Notes: generated from the letters alone by a model not told the origin. Shown: positions 1-9,301, counted from the first letter of the stretch. The stretch is 64,000 nt of DNA from Litoreibacter janthinus (GCF_900111945.1 NZ_FOYO01000001.1:720251-784250); one strand, 5' to 3'. A program made the numbers and translations.

Positions 1-1
1 G

Positions 2-574
2 CTAGTTGGTGTGATGGCGACCCATCATCGATTCGTGCACTGATTGCATGCCGCGAGCTGCCAGATCGCTGACTTCTGCCGCGTGGGTCTGCAAGGCTTC
101 TACCATTTTCGGGTCATCCGAAGTTTGCGTTACGATCAACCCAAAATCTGTGGGCTCGATCTCGGTGGAAATTCGGTCAGGATGCGCAAACAGGTAATCT
201 AGCGTCGGGCTTTGGATCGGAACCTGCGGGTCTCGCTGACTATCGACGCGGTCAATCATCCCTACAGCATGGTTAAACAGAGCTTCGAGCAGGGCAGGGT
301 CTTTGGTCTCGGTGAGTGTTCTGATGCCGTTCGGCAGGTTTGTTACGCTACGGGTGAGCGCGCGGTGCTCGGTGAACAGCGCGCGCAGATCTTCGACCTC
401 CTCGGGCGTGGTGTCCCTGCCATTCAGCATGGGCATGCGCACTTCGTCGTGCGTCTGAGCGTTGCCGCCGTGGTGGCCCGACATCATTCCGTGCTGGGCA
501 ATAGCCCCGCCCCAATTCCAAGCAGCAGCAGCTATAACACCGAGGCTGATAATCACGATCACCACGCGTTTCAT
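2..574 (-). CDS. His/Met-rich secreted protein, function unknown
   Basis: A 190-residue protein that is complete at the left edge, with its TAG stop at bases 2-4. Residues 1-27 form a signal peptide: KR, a hydrophobic run, then AIAQ. The mature N-terminus carries a HGMMSGHHGG cluster and the C-terminus ends MMGRHHTN, so His and Met are concentrated at both ends. That pattern is common in periplasmic copper- or metal-binding proteins, but no known catalytic motif is visible and metal binding is inference. The ATG is preceded by a GGGAG ribosome site. It is read away from petABC and lies in the same direction as trmL. I do not recognise a named family. Confidence 0.8.
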   Translation of the reverse strand: MKRVVIVIISLGVIAAAAWNWGGAIAQHGMMSGHHGGNAQTHDEVRMPMLNGRDTTPEEVEDLRALFTEHRALTRSVTNLPNGIRTLTETKDPALLEALFNHAVGMIDRVDSQRDPQVPIQSPTLDYLFAHPDRISTEIEPTDFGLIVTQTSDDPKMVEALQTHAAEVSDLAARGMQSVHESMMGRHHTN

Positions 575-669
575 TAATTGGTGCTCCCAAATCCCGTCTC
601 GACACGGAGCAACTATAAGATGCGACGAAGCCGATAGCCACAGCGTCTTAGGTTGCGCAAACGGTAACC

Positions 670-1125
670 CTATCGCAAACGCAACTGCCGATGAGCTTCA
701 GCAAGAGCGATTCCGGCCGAGATGGCGACGTTCAAGCTACGACCACCTCCTGGCATCGCGATCTTTACCCGTGCCCCTGCGGCCTCATGAACATGGTCGG
801 GGACTCCAGCACTCTCGCGCCCGACCAGCAGGCAGTCACCCGGCTGAAACGAAAAATCCCACAGATCTGTAGCGCCTTTGGTCGTAAGCAAGACCAAACG
901 ACCGGGTTTGGTGTCTTCGAAGGCCTGCCAACTGTCATGGTGACGAACATCTGCTTTTTCAGCGTAATCCAACGCGCGAGTTTTCAGTAATTTCAAAGAA
1001 AACGGGAACCCGCAGGGTTCGATCACGTGGACGGGTGCGTCAAAACACACCCCCAACCGAACCAGCGAGCCTAAATTAGGCGCTAAATCCGGTTCAAACG
1101 CAGCAATTTGGACATAGTGCGACAA
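670..1125 (-). CDS. trmL: tRNA (cytidine(34)-2'-O)-methyltransferase TrmL
   Basis: A SPOUT-class methyltransferase of 151 residues, the usual TrmL length, which 2'-O-methylates the wobble base of tRNA-Leu isoacceptors. The sequence shows the N-terminal PDLAPNLGSLVRL segment and the family hallmarks IEPCGFPF, LVGRESAGVPD and MPGGGRSLNVAISAGIA that build the knotted SAM-binding site. The start is a TTG at 1123-1125 (MSHYVQIAAF) with an upstream AAGGGA ribosome site; no ATG start is available in frame. It is divergent from petA, and the 137-base gap between them must hold both promoters. Confidence 0.93.
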   Translation of the reverse strand: MSHYVQIAAFEPDLAPNLGSLVRLGVCFDAPVHVIEPCGFPFSLKLLKTRALDYAEKADVRHHDSWQAFEDTKPGRLVLLTTKGATDLWDFSFQPGDCLLVGRESAGVPDHVHEAAGARVKIAMPGGGRSLNVAISAGIALAEAHRQLRLR

Positions 1126-1262
1126 ATGGCTTCCCTTACAGTGCTTTCATGGGTGGACGTGGAGGGCGCTTAGAATATATCTAGCCCCGATATCCTGCGC
1201 CCTCGGTGCGGATTCTTCAATTTTACCGGCCGCACAAGCGGTCCGACAAGGGAGAAGTTCTC

Positions 1263-1826
1263 GTGTCCCACGCAGACGACCACAGCGGCGCCACCCGTCG
1301 CGACTTCCTGTACTACGCCACAGCTGGCGCTGGTGCAGTAACGACAGGGGCCGCCGTTTGGCCTCTGGTCAACCAGATGAACCCTTCCGCTGACGTGCAG
1401 GCCCTCGCCTCCATCGACGTTGACGTTTCCGGCGTAGAGCCTGGCACCCAGTTGACAGTCAAGTGGCTGGGTAAGCCGGTTTTTATCCGCCGCCGTACTG
1501 CGGACGAGATCGAAGCCGCCCGCGCTGTCGCGTTGTCGGATTTGCCTGACACCGGCGCAGAGAATAACAACCTTGGCCCGGAGGCAGACGCCGAAGACCA
1601 AAACCGGACGCTGGACGAAGACGGCGAATGGCTGGTCATGATCGGCGTTTGTACACACCTTGGCTGTGTGCCGCTGGGTGATGCAGGCGAATTCGGCGGC
1701 TGGTTCTGCCCATGCCACGGATCGCACTACGACACCGCTGGGCGTATCCGCAAAGGTCCCGCACCGCGCAACCTGCTGGTGCCTGTCGCTCAATTCACGT
1801 CGCCTGACGTGCTGAAACTCGGTTAA
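1263..1826 (+). CDS. petA: Ubiquinol-cytochrome c reductase Rieske iron-sulfur subunit
   Basis: The Rieske subunit of the cytochrome bc1 complex; it takes electrons from ubiquinol through a 2Fe-2S cluster. I start at the GTG at 1263 ([15 protein letters not shown]), preceded by a GGGAG site, giving 187 residues as in Rhodobacter; the reading frame stays open 57 bases further upstream. An RR signal ([14 protein letters not shown]) suggests Tat export with a retained N-terminal anchor. Cluster motifs are CTHLGC at 130-135 and CPCHG from 149, so ligands are C130, H132, C149 and H152, with a C135-C151 disulfide. First gene of petABC; petB follows after 14 bases. Confidence 0.98.
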   Translation: MSHADDHSGATRRDFLYYATAGAGAVTTGAAVWPLVNQMNPSADVQALASIDVDVSGVEPGTQLTVKWLGKPVFIRRRTADEIEAARAVALSDLPDTGAENNNLGPEADAEDQNRTLDEDGEWLVMIGVCTHLGCVPLGDAGEFGGWFCPCHGSHYDTAGRIRKGPAPRNLLVPVAQFTSPDVLKLG

Positions 1827-1840
1827 GGGAGAAAACACTC

Positions 1841-3181
1841 ATGGCTGGTATCCCACACGACCATTATGAGCCCAAGTCTGGCGGCGAGAAGTGGCTTCAC
1901 TCCCGCTTGCCGATTGTTGGTCTGCTCTATGACACTCTGATGATCCCCACTCCGAAAAACCTGAACTGGATGTGGATCTGGGGCATCGTTTTGACGTTCT
2001 GTCTGGTGCTGCAAATCGTGACGGGCATCGTGCTGGCGATGCACTACACCCCTCATGTCGACAAGGCATTCGCCTCGGTCGAGCACATCATGCGGGACGT
2101 GAATGGCGGTTACATGCTCCGTTATCTGCACGCCAACGGCGCGTCGCTGTTCTTTGTGGCCGTTTACGCTCACATTTTCCGCGGCTTGTACTACGGCTCT
2201 TACAAGGCACCACGCGAGATCACGTGGATCATCGGCATGATCATCTATCTTGCAATGATGGGCACCGCCTTTATGGGCTACGTGCTGCCTTGGGGTCAGA
2301 TGTCCTTCTGGGGCGCGACCGTGATCACCGGCCTGTTTGGCGCCATCCCCGGTATCGGTGAGATGATCCAAACCTGGCTGCTTGGCGGGCCCGCAGTGGA
2401 CAACGCGACGTTGAACCGCTTCTTCTCGCTGCACTACTTGCTGCCTTTCGTGATTGCCGGCCTCGTTGCAGTGCACATCTGGGCGTTCCACACCACGGGC
2501 AACAACAACCCAACCGGTGTAGAGGTGCGTCGCACTTCCAAAGAAGATGCCGCGAAAGACACCGTTCCGTTCTGGCCTTACTTCGTCATGAAGGACCTGT
2601 TCGCGCTGGGCGTCATCATGATCGTCTTCTGGGCCATCGTGGGCTTCATGCCGAACTATTTGGGACACCCCGATAACTACATCGAGGCGAACCCGCTGGC
2701 GACACCTGCGCACATTGTGCCTGAATGGTACTTCCTACCATTTTACGCGATCCTTCGGGCCTTCACTGCTGACGTTTGGGTCGTGCAACTTGTGTCCTTC
2801 GTGACCGGCGGCATCGTCGACGCCAAGTTCTTTGGTGTGGCTGCCATGTTCGGCGCCATCGCGGTTATGGCCTTGGCACCATGGCTGGACACGTCGTCCG
2901 TTCGTTCGGGTCGGTACCGCCCGATGTTCAAATGGTGGTTCGCGCTGCTGGTTGTCGACTTCTTCGTTCTGATGTGGGTCGGTGCACGGGATACAAACTT
3001 CCCGCATGACTGGATCTCATTGATCGCGTCGGCTTACTGGTTCGGCTACTTCCTCGTTATTCTGCCGCTGCTTGGCGTAATCGAGAAACCGCTGGCCCGT
3101 CCTGCGACGATCGAGGAAGATTTCGACGCGCATTACCCTGCAAAAGATGGCTCCGACTCTGTCGCGACGCCTGCTGAGTAA
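1841..3181 (+). CDS. petB: Cytochrome b of the bc1 complex
   Basis: A 446-residue integral membrane subunit carrying hemes bL and bH and the Qo and Qi quinol sites. Heme ligands appear at H97, H111, H198 and H212, the same positions as in Rhodobacter cytochrome b, and the Qo-site PEWY motif falls at 294-297. About eight transmembrane helices can be traced. The long C-terminal tail is typical of the alphaproteobacterial protein. It has an AGGGAG-type ribosome site, follows petA by 14 bases and precedes petC by 13, so it is translated from the petABC message. Confidence 0.98.
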   Translation: MAGIPHDHYEPKSGGEKWLHSRLPIVGLLYDTLMIPTPKNLNWMWIWGIVLTFCLVLQIVTGIVLAMHYTPHVDKAFASVEHIMRDVNGGYMLRYLHANGASLFFVAVYAHIFRGLYYGSYKAPREITWIIGMIIYLAMMGTAFMGYVLPWGQMSFWGATVITGLFGAIPGIGEMIQTWLLGGPAVDNATLNRFFSLHYLLPFVIAGLVAVHIWAFHTTGNNNPTGVEVRRTSKEDAAKDTVPFWPYFVMKDLFALGVIMIVFWAIVGFMPNYLGHPDNYIEANPLATPAHIVPEWYFLPFYAILRAFTADVWVVQLVSFVTGGIVDAKFFGVAAMFGAIAVMALAPWLDTSSVRSGRYRPMFKWWFALLVVDFFVLMWVGARDTNFPHDWISLIASAYWFGYFLVILPLLGVIEKPLARPATIEEDFDAHYPAKDGSDSVATPAE

Positions 3182-3194
3182 GAGGAAACTACCA

Positions 3195-4001
3195 ATGCTC
3201 AAGAAACTCTCACTCGCAGCCGTCTCGGCCATCGCAGTTGCATCCGGCGCATTTGCCGCGGGCGATGCTGGTCACACCCATGACGTGCAATTCTCGTACG
3301 AGGGGCCGTTCGGCACCTTTGATCAGAACCAGCTTCAGCGCGGGTTGCAGATCTACACAGAGGTTTGTTCCTCGTGTCACGGTCTGAAATTCGTGCCCAT
3401 GCGCACTCTGGCCGACGAGGGTGGCCCTGCGCTGCCAGAAGAACAGATGAAAGCCTATGCTGCGAAGTTCCCGATCAACGACGAGTTGTCCAACCCGCAG
3501 CTGTTCGACAAGGAAACCGAGGAGTACCGCACTCTGAAGCCGACGGATAACTTCCCGGCGCTTTATTCTGCCAACGCACCTGACTTGTCCTTGATGGCCA
3601 AGGCGCGCGCTGGTTTCCACGGCCCTGTCGGCACTGGCCTGAGCCAACTTGTGAACGGCATTGGTGGCGCGGAATACATCGCTTCCCTTCTCACCGGTTA
3701 CACCGGCGAGGAAAAGGAAGAAGCTGGCACTACGTTCTACGAGAATACCGCCTTCCCAGGTGGCTGGATCGCTATGGCGCCACCGCTTTACGGCGAGGAT
3801 GTCGAGTTTGCCGACGGTCACTCCAACGAGTTGCACCACGAAGCAGAAGACGTTGCAGCCTTCCTGCGCTGGACAGCAGAGCCGCATCAGGACGCACGCA
3901 AGCGCACAGGCTTCGTTGCCGTGTTCTTCTTGGTAATCCTGACCGCGCTGCTCTACCTGACCAACAAGCGTATTTGGGCGCCAATCAAGCGCAAAGGCTG
4001 A
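3195..4001 (+). CDS. petC: Cytochrome c1 of the bc1 complex
   Basis: The electron exit subunit of the bc1 complex, passing electrons to cytochrome c2 or cy. I start at the ATG at 3195 ([10 protein letters not shown]), preceded by AGAGGAAA, giving 268 residues; an upstream in-frame start inside petB is less likely. Residues 1-21 form a cleavable signal ending AFA. The heme attachment motif CSSCH is at 58-62. The axial methionine is probably in the segment [11 protein letters not shown] single C-terminal helix ([17 protein letters not shown]) anchors it to the membrane. A strong terminator follows directly. Confidence 0.97.
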   Translation: MLKKLSLAAVSAIAVASGAFAAGDAGHTHDVQFSYEGPFGTFDQNQLQRGLQIYTEVCSSCHGLKFVPMRTLADEGGPALPEEQMKAYAAKFPINDELSNPQLFDKETEEYRTLKPTDNFPALYSANAPDLSLMAKARAGFHGPVGTGLSQLVNGIGGAEYIASLLTGYTGEEKEEAGTTFYENTAFPGGWIAMAPPLYGEDVEFADGHSNELHHEAEDVAAFLRWTAEPHQDARKRTGFVAVFFLVILTALLYLTNKRIWAPIKRKG

Positions 4002-4021
4002 GCCCTTTCGAAAGAGTATCA

Positions 4022-4051
4022 AAAAGGCGCGCCCTCTCCGGCGCGCCTTTT
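4022..4051 (+). terminator. Rho-independent terminator of petABC
   Basis: An eight-base-pair stem, GGCGCGCC at 4026-4033 paired with GGCGCGCC at 4040-4047, closes a six-base loop. It is flanked by AAAA before and TTTT after, and sits 20 bases past the petC stop. Confidence 0.92.
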
Positions 4052-4095
4052 CGTTTGTGCGTCTCAGGGGAGACCAACGCCACGCGTGCGTCCAC

Positions 4096-4177
4096 GAGAT
4101 GTGCAGTTCTGAGACTCGTCCCGTGCGTTCAACGAGCGAGCGTCTGGCTATCGCTCTCAGGCGGTGCTCTGCATCTC
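4096..4177 (+). ncRNA. Possible structured RNA element
   Basis: Three inverted repeats are seen. The outer arm GAGAT-GCAG (4096-4106) pairs with CTGCATCTC (4169-4177). CTGAGA (4109-4114) pairs with TCTCAG (4155-4160) inside it. A hairpin CTCGT (4115-4119) with ACGAG (4132-4136) sits within. Together they could fold as one branched RNA in the leader of the downstream gene or as a separate small RNA. No promoter or covariation can be shown from one sequence. Confidence 0.25.
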
Positions 4178-4191
4178 TCTGATTTTACGCG

Positions 4192-4206
4192 TTAACTTTG
4201 GATTAG
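4192..4206 (+). promoter_or_regulatory. CtrA-like box (TTAA-N7-TTAG)
   Basis: TTAA at 4192-4195, seven bases, then TTAG at 4203-4206, matching the CtrA pattern TTAA-N7-TTAA at seven of eight positions. It lies about 200 bases upstream of the glycan gene. A single inexact match is weak evidence. Confidence 0.25.
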
Positions 4207-4408
4207 TTGCTGGGGTCCATATCTAGTATTTGGAAAGCTGAACCGAACTACGGTGGAGCAATATTGCAGCAAAAACCCGCCGTTTCCCCGCAGTATGACG
4301 CGCGCGTCGGTTGCGTTGAACCATAATTTGGGGCTAAGCGTAACGAGCTTTGCAGAGTCGTATTTCTAGTCCTCGTTTTGGGGCGTAGCGAAGCGGGGGA
4401 CTATTTTT

Positions 4409-6286
4409 ATGCTTGATTACCTCGTTACGCTGCCGCGTCCTGTTAAACGCCATATCCTGCTTTTCATTGATATTCTCCTCGTACCGCTCAGCCTCTTTAT
4501 CTCACTTGTTCTACTTTTCGATACGTTGTCGCCGGTCAAACTGCTCTGGGAAGCTTGGCCGCTCTTCGTTATGACGCCGATCGTAGCGACCCCGATTTTT
4601 TTGCGCATTGGACTCAATCGGATCAAGCTGATGGCCTTTGAAGCGCATGACATGCGCCGCGGTGCGTTCGCAGCGCTATCGGTCGCTGCGATTACAGCCG
4701 CGGAAACCTATGCCTTCAATCTGGACCTGCCGCGCGCGGTTGCAGTGCTGACCGGACCCGCATTTCTGTTGTTGCATTTGGGTTTGCGCACGCTCGGGAG
4801 AAACCTTTTGGTGCGACGGATCAACGTCGGAAACGGCCGGATGCCAGTCGCGATCTATGGCGCAGGCTCGGCCGGTGTGCAGCTGCTTGCCGCACTGCGT
4901 CAAGATTTCCAAATGCGCCCAGTGACCTTTGTCGATGACAACGTCACGCTACAGACCATGACCGTTTCTGGTATGGAGGTATGCTCTCGTGCTCAGCTAG
5001 AGGCAAAAGTGCGCCGGGGTGAAATCCAGCGCGTCTTGTTGGCGATGCCGTCGGTGAGTGAGCCGCGTATGCGCCGTCTAACCCAAGAGCTTTCGGAATT
5101 CGGGTGCGAAGTTCATGCGTTGCCTACATACAGCGAACTGGTGGAAGGCACTGGGCTGGCTTCGAACCTGCGTCCTGTCACGCCGGACAGGCTTCTTGGG
5201 CGCGACAAGGTCGATCTTGAAACCCCCGAAGTTGCCCGCGCCTATGCAGGTCGCCGCGTGCTGATAACAGGCGCAGGCGGGTCCATCGGGTCCGAGCTTT
5301 GTCGTCAAATCATCTTGTGCGGCCCACAGCGCCTCACACTTCTTGATCACTCCGAATTTGCGCTCTACGAAATTTCGCGTGAGTTGGTCCCCCTTGCAGA
5401 AATGCATGGTGTCGAACTGGTCACGCGTCTCGGCTCTGTTTGTGATCCCGATCGCATGGCACATATTATGGCCGAATCTGAAATCGACATCGTTCTGTTC
5501 GCAGCTGCCTATAAGCATGTGCCGCTAGTCGAAGAGAATGAGATCGAAGGCCTTCGCAACAATCTGTTTGGCACGCTAACAACCGCTGAAGCAGCGCAGA
5601 AGGCGGGCGTCGAGCGTTTCATTCTTGTGTCAACCGACAAAGCAGTCCGGCCTACCAACATCATGGGCGCAAGCAAACGATTGGCTGAGCTTTCAATCCA
5701 AGACCTACAGACCCGATCTGAAGTGACCAAGTTTGCGATGGTGCGCTTTGGTAATGTTCTGGGCTCGTCAGGATCAGTGATCCCGCTGTTCCAAAGCCAG
5801 ATCGCGGCGGGTGGCCCAATTACGCTGACCCACGAGAAGATCACGCGCTATTTCATGACCATTTCCGAAGCTGCGCGACTGGTTCTTCTGGCAGGTGCCT
5901 ATGCGACTGGTGGTGACGTGTTCGTGCTGGACATGGGCGCTCCAGTTAACATCCGCGACCTCGCTCGACGAATGGTTGAGCTGACGGGCCTTACAGTGCG
6001 CGATGAAAAGAACCCGCATGGTGACATTGATATCGAAACGGTTGGATTGCGCCCGGGTGAGAAGCTTTATGAAGAACTGCTGATTGGGAACAACATCCTG
6101 CCAACACCTCATGAGAAGATCATGCGTGCGGAAGAACGGCGCCTATCACAAATCGAAATGGCGCGTATCCTGAAGCAGATCCGGGCCGCGATTGCGGCGA
6201 ATGATCCGGCGGCAGTCCGATCGATCATCGAGGCAAATGTAGACGGGTTCCACGTTGCTGAGACCGGATTGGATGACGTTGTCTGA
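4409..6286 (+). CDS. Membrane nucleotide-sugar 4,6-dehydratase (CapD/WbpM/PglF family)
   Basis: A 625-residue inner-membrane enzyme that most likely converts UDP-GlcNAc to the 4-keto-6-deoxy sugar. The first 130 residues hold about four transmembrane helices. A CoA-binding-like Rossmann segment follows (GAGSAG at 151-156), then the catalytic SDR domain with TGAGGSIG at 287-294. The active site shows the family signature STDKAVRPTNIMGASK, with M419 in place of the usual tyrosine and K423, as in PglF and WbpM. The next gene begins inside its last 14 codons, implying translational coupling with a sugar reductase/epimerase and a sugar-phosphate transferase. Confidence 0.92.
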   Translation: MLDYLVTLPRPVKRHILLFIDILLVPLSLFISLVLLFDTLSPVKLLWEAWPLFVMTPIVATPIFLRIGLNRIKLMAFEAHDMRRGAFAALSVAAITAAETYAFNLDLPRAVAVLTGPAFLLLHLGLRTLGRNLLVRRINVGNGRMPVAIYGAGSAGVQLLAALRQDFQMRPVTFVDDNVTLQTMTVSGMEVCSRAQLEAKVRRGEIQRVLLAMPSVSEPRMRRLTQELSEFGCEVHALPTYSELVEGTGLASNLRPVTPDRLLGRDKVDLETPEVARAYAGRRVLITGAGGSIGSELCRQIILCGPQRLTLLDHSEFALYEISRELVPLAEMHGVELVTRLGSVCDPDRMAHIMAESEIDIVLFAAAYKHVPLVEENEIEGLRNNLFGTLTTAEAAQKAGVERFILVSTDKAVRPTNIMGASKRLAELSIQDLQTRSEVTKFAMVRFGNVLGSSGSVIPLFQSQIAAGGPITLTHEKITRYFMTISEAARLVLLAGAYATGGDVFVLDMGAPVNIRDLARRMVELTGLTVRDEKNPHGDIDIETVGLRPGEKLYEELLIGNNILPTPHEKIMRAEERRLSQIEMARILKQIRAAIAANDPAAVRSIIEANVDGFHVAETGLDDVV

Positions 6287-7178
6287 CGACCGAACACCTG
6301 CGCTGGCGACGACCTCACAGAACCCAAAATGTCTCCTAATGGGCGCGACTGGCCGCGTGAGCCAGTTGCTGTTGGCGCATTGGCGCATCGAAAAGCCTGC
6401 AATGACACTTAGGACGCAATCACGGACAAACGGATATCATCTGACTTGGTCTCCTCTCGATGATGGTTCCGAACCATTATGTCAGTTTGTAGACCGTGAG
6501 AGTGGCATTGACACTGTCATCGCATTGATTGGCGCGACCCCTTCTACCTGTGGTGATGTAAGAGACGCCGCAGCGCTATCCGGGGCCGTCTTGGAGGCTG
6601 CCGCCAAGGCCGGTGTGAGGCGGGTTCTGTTTGCCTCTTCATCAGCGGTTTATTCGTTGGGGGAAGGCCTTGCTGAGACCGATCCAACAGACCCTGTAAA
6701 TCCCTACGGGCACGGCAAGTTAGATATGGAAGCTGTGATTGCTGCGTCGGACGCACATGTGGACACCTGCTGTCTGCGGATCGGCAATGTCGCTGGCGCA
6801 GATGCGTTGCTGGGACGTGCGCACACGGTTTCACCTGACAAGCCGCTCCAGATCGACCGGTTTCCGGATGGGAAGGGACCACGACGTTCTTACATAGGGC
6901 CAGCGTCCTTGGCGCGTTGCCTAGAGCGTCTGGTGATGTTCGAGAACGCGTTGCCCGACATTCTAAACTTGGCTGCGACCTCACCCATTGAAATGGCAGA
7001 TCTGGCGCAAGCGGCGGGGTTGCCGTGGCACTGGGTTCCTGCGCCCACGGAGCGGTTTGGCACGCAGCGGATTACGTTGAACTGCTCCGCTTTGGCTGGG
7101 ATCATGGGCGCCGATAGCCTTGCCGCGACAGCAGACACTATGGTAGCGGAATTGCGCAACTTGGGGGCGCTCGCTTGA
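6273..7178 (+). CDS. NAD(P)-dependent sugar reductase/epimerase (extended SDR)
   Basis: About 301 residues from the ATG at 6273; an in-frame start at 6255 would add six. The N-terminal nucleotide-binding motif is LMGATGRVSQLL, and the catalytic serine region (FASSSAVYS) and YGHGK (Y-x3-K) are intact. Placed between a 4,6-dehydratase and a phosphoglycosyl transferase, it most plausibly reduces or epimerises the 4-keto sugar, for example to UDP-N-acetyl-quinovosamine or fucosamine; sequence alone does not decide which. It overlaps both neighbours (14 bases before, 4 bases after), so the three genes form one operon. Confidence 0.85.
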   Translation: MTLSDDRTPALATTSQNPKCLLMGATGRVSQLLLAHWRIEKPAMTLRTQSRTNGYHLTWSPLDDGSEPLCQFVDRESGIDTVIALIGATPSTCGDVRDAAALSGAVLEAAAKAGVRRVLFASSSAVYSLGEGLAETDPTDPVNPYGHGKLDMEAVIAASDAHVDTCCLRIGNVAGADALLGRAHTVSPDKPLQIDRFPDGKGPRRSYIGPASLARCLERLVMFENALPDILNLAATSPIEMADLAQAAGLPWHWVPAPTERFGTQRITLNCSALAGIMGADSLAATADTMVAELRNLGALA

Positions 7179-7768
7179 CCATTACAAAACGACTGTTCGA
7201 TCTGGCAGCGGTGCTTGTTTTGGGCGCGCTCTTGCTGCCCGTAATTGCGCTGACAACGGTTGTGATTGCGATGCTCGATGGCCGTCCTGTGTTCTACATG
7301 TCTGAACGGATGAAGACGCCGACGCAGAGCTTCCGGCTCATCAAGTTTCGAACGATGACTGTGGCTCTCGTCGATCAGGGAGTGTCAGGCGGCAACAAAT
7401 CGAACCGTATTACACGCACAGGGGCGGCGCTTCGCAGAATGCGTCTGGATGAATTACCGCAGCTTTGGAATGTGTTGGTGGGCGACATTAGCTTCGTCGG
7501 ACCGCGCCCACCCTTGCGTGAGTATGTTGATCGCTTTCCCGGAATCTATGGTGAAGTTCTAAAGAGCCGCCCCGGTATAACTGGGCTGGCGTCGATCATC
7601 TATCATCGCCACGAAGAGCTGTTGTTGATGCCCTGCGCGACGCCAGAACAGACCGATGCTGTGTATGCCCGACGCTGCGTTCCCAGAAAGGCGCACCTTG
7701 ATCTTCTGTATCAGCGTCGCAGAACTTTGTGCATGGACGCGTGGATCATGATAAAGACTGTTTTCTGA
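7175..7768 (+). CDS. Small phosphoglycosyl transferase (sugar-1-P to undecaprenyl-P)
   Basis: A 197-residue bacterial sugar transferase of the monotopic PglC/WcaJ type, which transfers sugar-1-phosphate from a UDP-sugar to undecaprenyl phosphate at the inner membrane. It has one N-terminal re-entrant hydrophobic segment (residues 11-32), then FRLIKFRTM, MRLDELPQLWNVL and GDISFVGPRPPL, all core motifs. It lacks the large N-terminal domains of WcaJ and is the size of PglC. The start is TTG at 7175 overlapping the upstream TGA. With the two preceding genes it should make a lipid-linked 6-deoxy-amino sugar that primes a surface glycan. Confidence 0.92.
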   Translation: MTITKRLFDLAAVLVLGALLLPVIALTTVVIAMLDGRPVFYMSERMKTPTQSFRLIKFRTMTVALVDQGVSGGNKSNRITRTGAALRRMRLDELPQLWNVLVGDISFVGPRPPLREYVDRFPGIYGEVLKSRPGITGLASIIYHRHEELLLMPCATPEQTDAVYARRCVPRKAHLDLLYQRRRTLCMDAWIMIKTVF

Positions 7769-7893
7769 TCATTCGCGGCTTGTGACACGCAAAGGACGCG
7801 ATTGTGAGCAGTTCTGGTTGCTAAAAAGGGCTATTCGTTGACAGATAGCTAGGTAACCCGCATTTCGCAGTTAATTGGTTCAAGAGGTTAAGT

Positions 7894-9231
7894 ATGAAAA
7901 TCACGATGATCGGCACAGGGTATGTCGGATTGGTCTCCGGTGTGTGTTTCTCGGATTTTGGGCATGATGTCGTCTGCGTTGATCGCGATCCGGCAAAAAT
8001 CGAAATGCTCAACAACGGCAAGGTGCCGATCTACGAACCCGGGCTTGATGATCTGATGGCAAAGAACGTTGATGCGGGACGGCTATCTTTCACCACGGAT
8101 CTGGCAGCAGGAATAAGCGGCGCTGATGCTGTTTTTATTGCAGTGGGGACGCCGACTAGACGCGGTGATGGCCATGCGGACCTTTCCTTCGTGTATGCCG
8201 CCGCTGAAGACATTGCCAAGGCCTGCGCGGCGGCTGGTAATCCTTATACAGTGATCGTCACCAAATCGACTGTTCCGCTGGGCACTAACCGTCAAGTGAA
8301 GCAGGTGATCCGCAAAGCGGCTCCTGACTTGGAATTTGATGTCGCATCCAATCCCGAATTCCTGCGCGAAGGGGCGGCAATTGACGATTTTATGAAACCT
8401 GACCGCGTCGTTGTTGGTGTACAAAGCGACCGCGCGGCAGAAGTTATGCAAGATATCTACCGCCCGCTCTATCTCCGAGACTTCCCAGTAATCACGACGG
8501 ATCTGGAAAGCGCGGAGATGATCAAATACGCGGCCAACGCGTTTCTGGCGACCAAGATCACTTTCATCAACGAGATCGCAGCGCTGTGCGAAAAGACCGG
8601 TGCAGACGTCAAGCAAGTGTCGCGCGGCATGGGCATGGATGGCCGGATCGGGAACAAGTTTCTCCATGCAGGCCCGGGCTATGGCGGGTCATGCTTCCCC
8701 AAAGATACTTCTGCGCTGGCCCGAATTGGGCAGGAACACGCTGTGCCGATGCAGATCACTGAAACAGTGATGCGGGTAAACGATGGCGTGAAGCTGCGAA
8801 TGATAGAAAAGCTGCGTGATCTTTGCGAAGGGTCGTTCAACGGCAAGACAGTCGCGGTGCTTGGCGTGACATTCAAACCCAACACCGATGATATGCGCGA
8901 CGCGCCATCCCTGACCATCGTGCCGGCGCTGGTAGGCGGGGGCGCTAGGGTGCGCGTCGTCGATCCACAAGGTGCCCGCGAGGGCGTGGCATTGCTGCCC
9001 GGGGTGCAATGGGTAGATGACCCGTACAAGGCGGTGCAAAACGCCGATGCAGTCGTCATATTGACGGAGTGGAACGAATTCCGCGCGTTGGACCTCAAGA
9101 AGATGGCCAAAAAAATGGCGTCTCCACGGATGGCCGACTTGCGCAATATCTATTCGGCCAAAGACGCCAAGCGCGCTGGTTTTGAGGCTTATGCTTCCAT
9201 TGGGCGGCAGGGCTTCGCGGCGGAAACTTAA
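7894..9231 (+). CDS. ugd: UDP-glucose 6-dehydrogenase
   Basis: A 445-residue enzyme that oxidises UDP-glucose to UDP-glucuronate in two NAD-dependent steps, feeding acidic surface polysaccharides. The sequence opens with the Rossmann motif MIGTGYVGLVSGVC. The catalytic cysteine is C267 in GPGYGGSCFPKD, and the central dimer helix with AANAFLATKITFINE and the C-terminal domain GVTFKPNTDDMRDAPS are complete. It starts 125 bases after the sugar transferase with a possible promoter between, so it may be transcribed separately although it fits the same glycan theme. No polymerase or flippase gene is seen in the window. Confidence 0.97.
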   Translation: MKITMIGTGYVGLVSGVCFSDFGHDVVCVDRDPAKIEMLNNGKVPIYEPGLDDLMAKNVDAGRLSFTTDLAAGISGADAVFIAVGTPTRRGDGHADLSFVYAAAEDIAKACAAAGNPYTVIVTKSTVPLGTNRQVKQVIRKAAPDLEFDVASNPEFLREGAAIDDFMKPDRVVVGVQSDRAAEVMQDIYRPLYLRDFPVITTDLESAEMIKYAANAFLATKITFINEIAALCEKTGADVKQVSRGMGMDGRIGNKFLHAGPGYGGSCFPKDTSALARIGQEHAVPMQITETVMRVNDGVKLRMIEKLRDLCEGSFNGKTVAVLGVTFKPNTDDMRDAPSLTIVPALVGGGARVRVVDPQGAREGVALLPGVQWVDDPYKAVQNADAVVILTEWNEFRALDLKKMAKKMASPRMADLRNIYSAKDAKRAGFEAYASIGRQGFAAET

Positions 9232-9301
9232 AACGACACTTGGTAAACGACGCTTGGGCGCTTACGTTTGTAAGTAATCGGCTAACGCAAAGGAGCTTCC
9301 T

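Larger units (their letters stand above)
4052..4408. other. Non-coding stretch between petC terminator and glycan genes
   Basis: No convincing gene is seen here. The stretch contains nested inverted repeats at 4096-4177 and a CtrA-like box at 4192-4206, listed separately. A TAGTCC/GGACTA pair lies in the 45 bases just before the next start codon. The long leader suggests that the downstream glycan gene has its own regulated promoter. Confidence 0.5.

Noticed and set aside
5078..5518. Antisense open frame of about 146 residues in the dehydratase gene
   Set aside because: It is a shadow of the sense gene with no ribosome site or recognisable motif.
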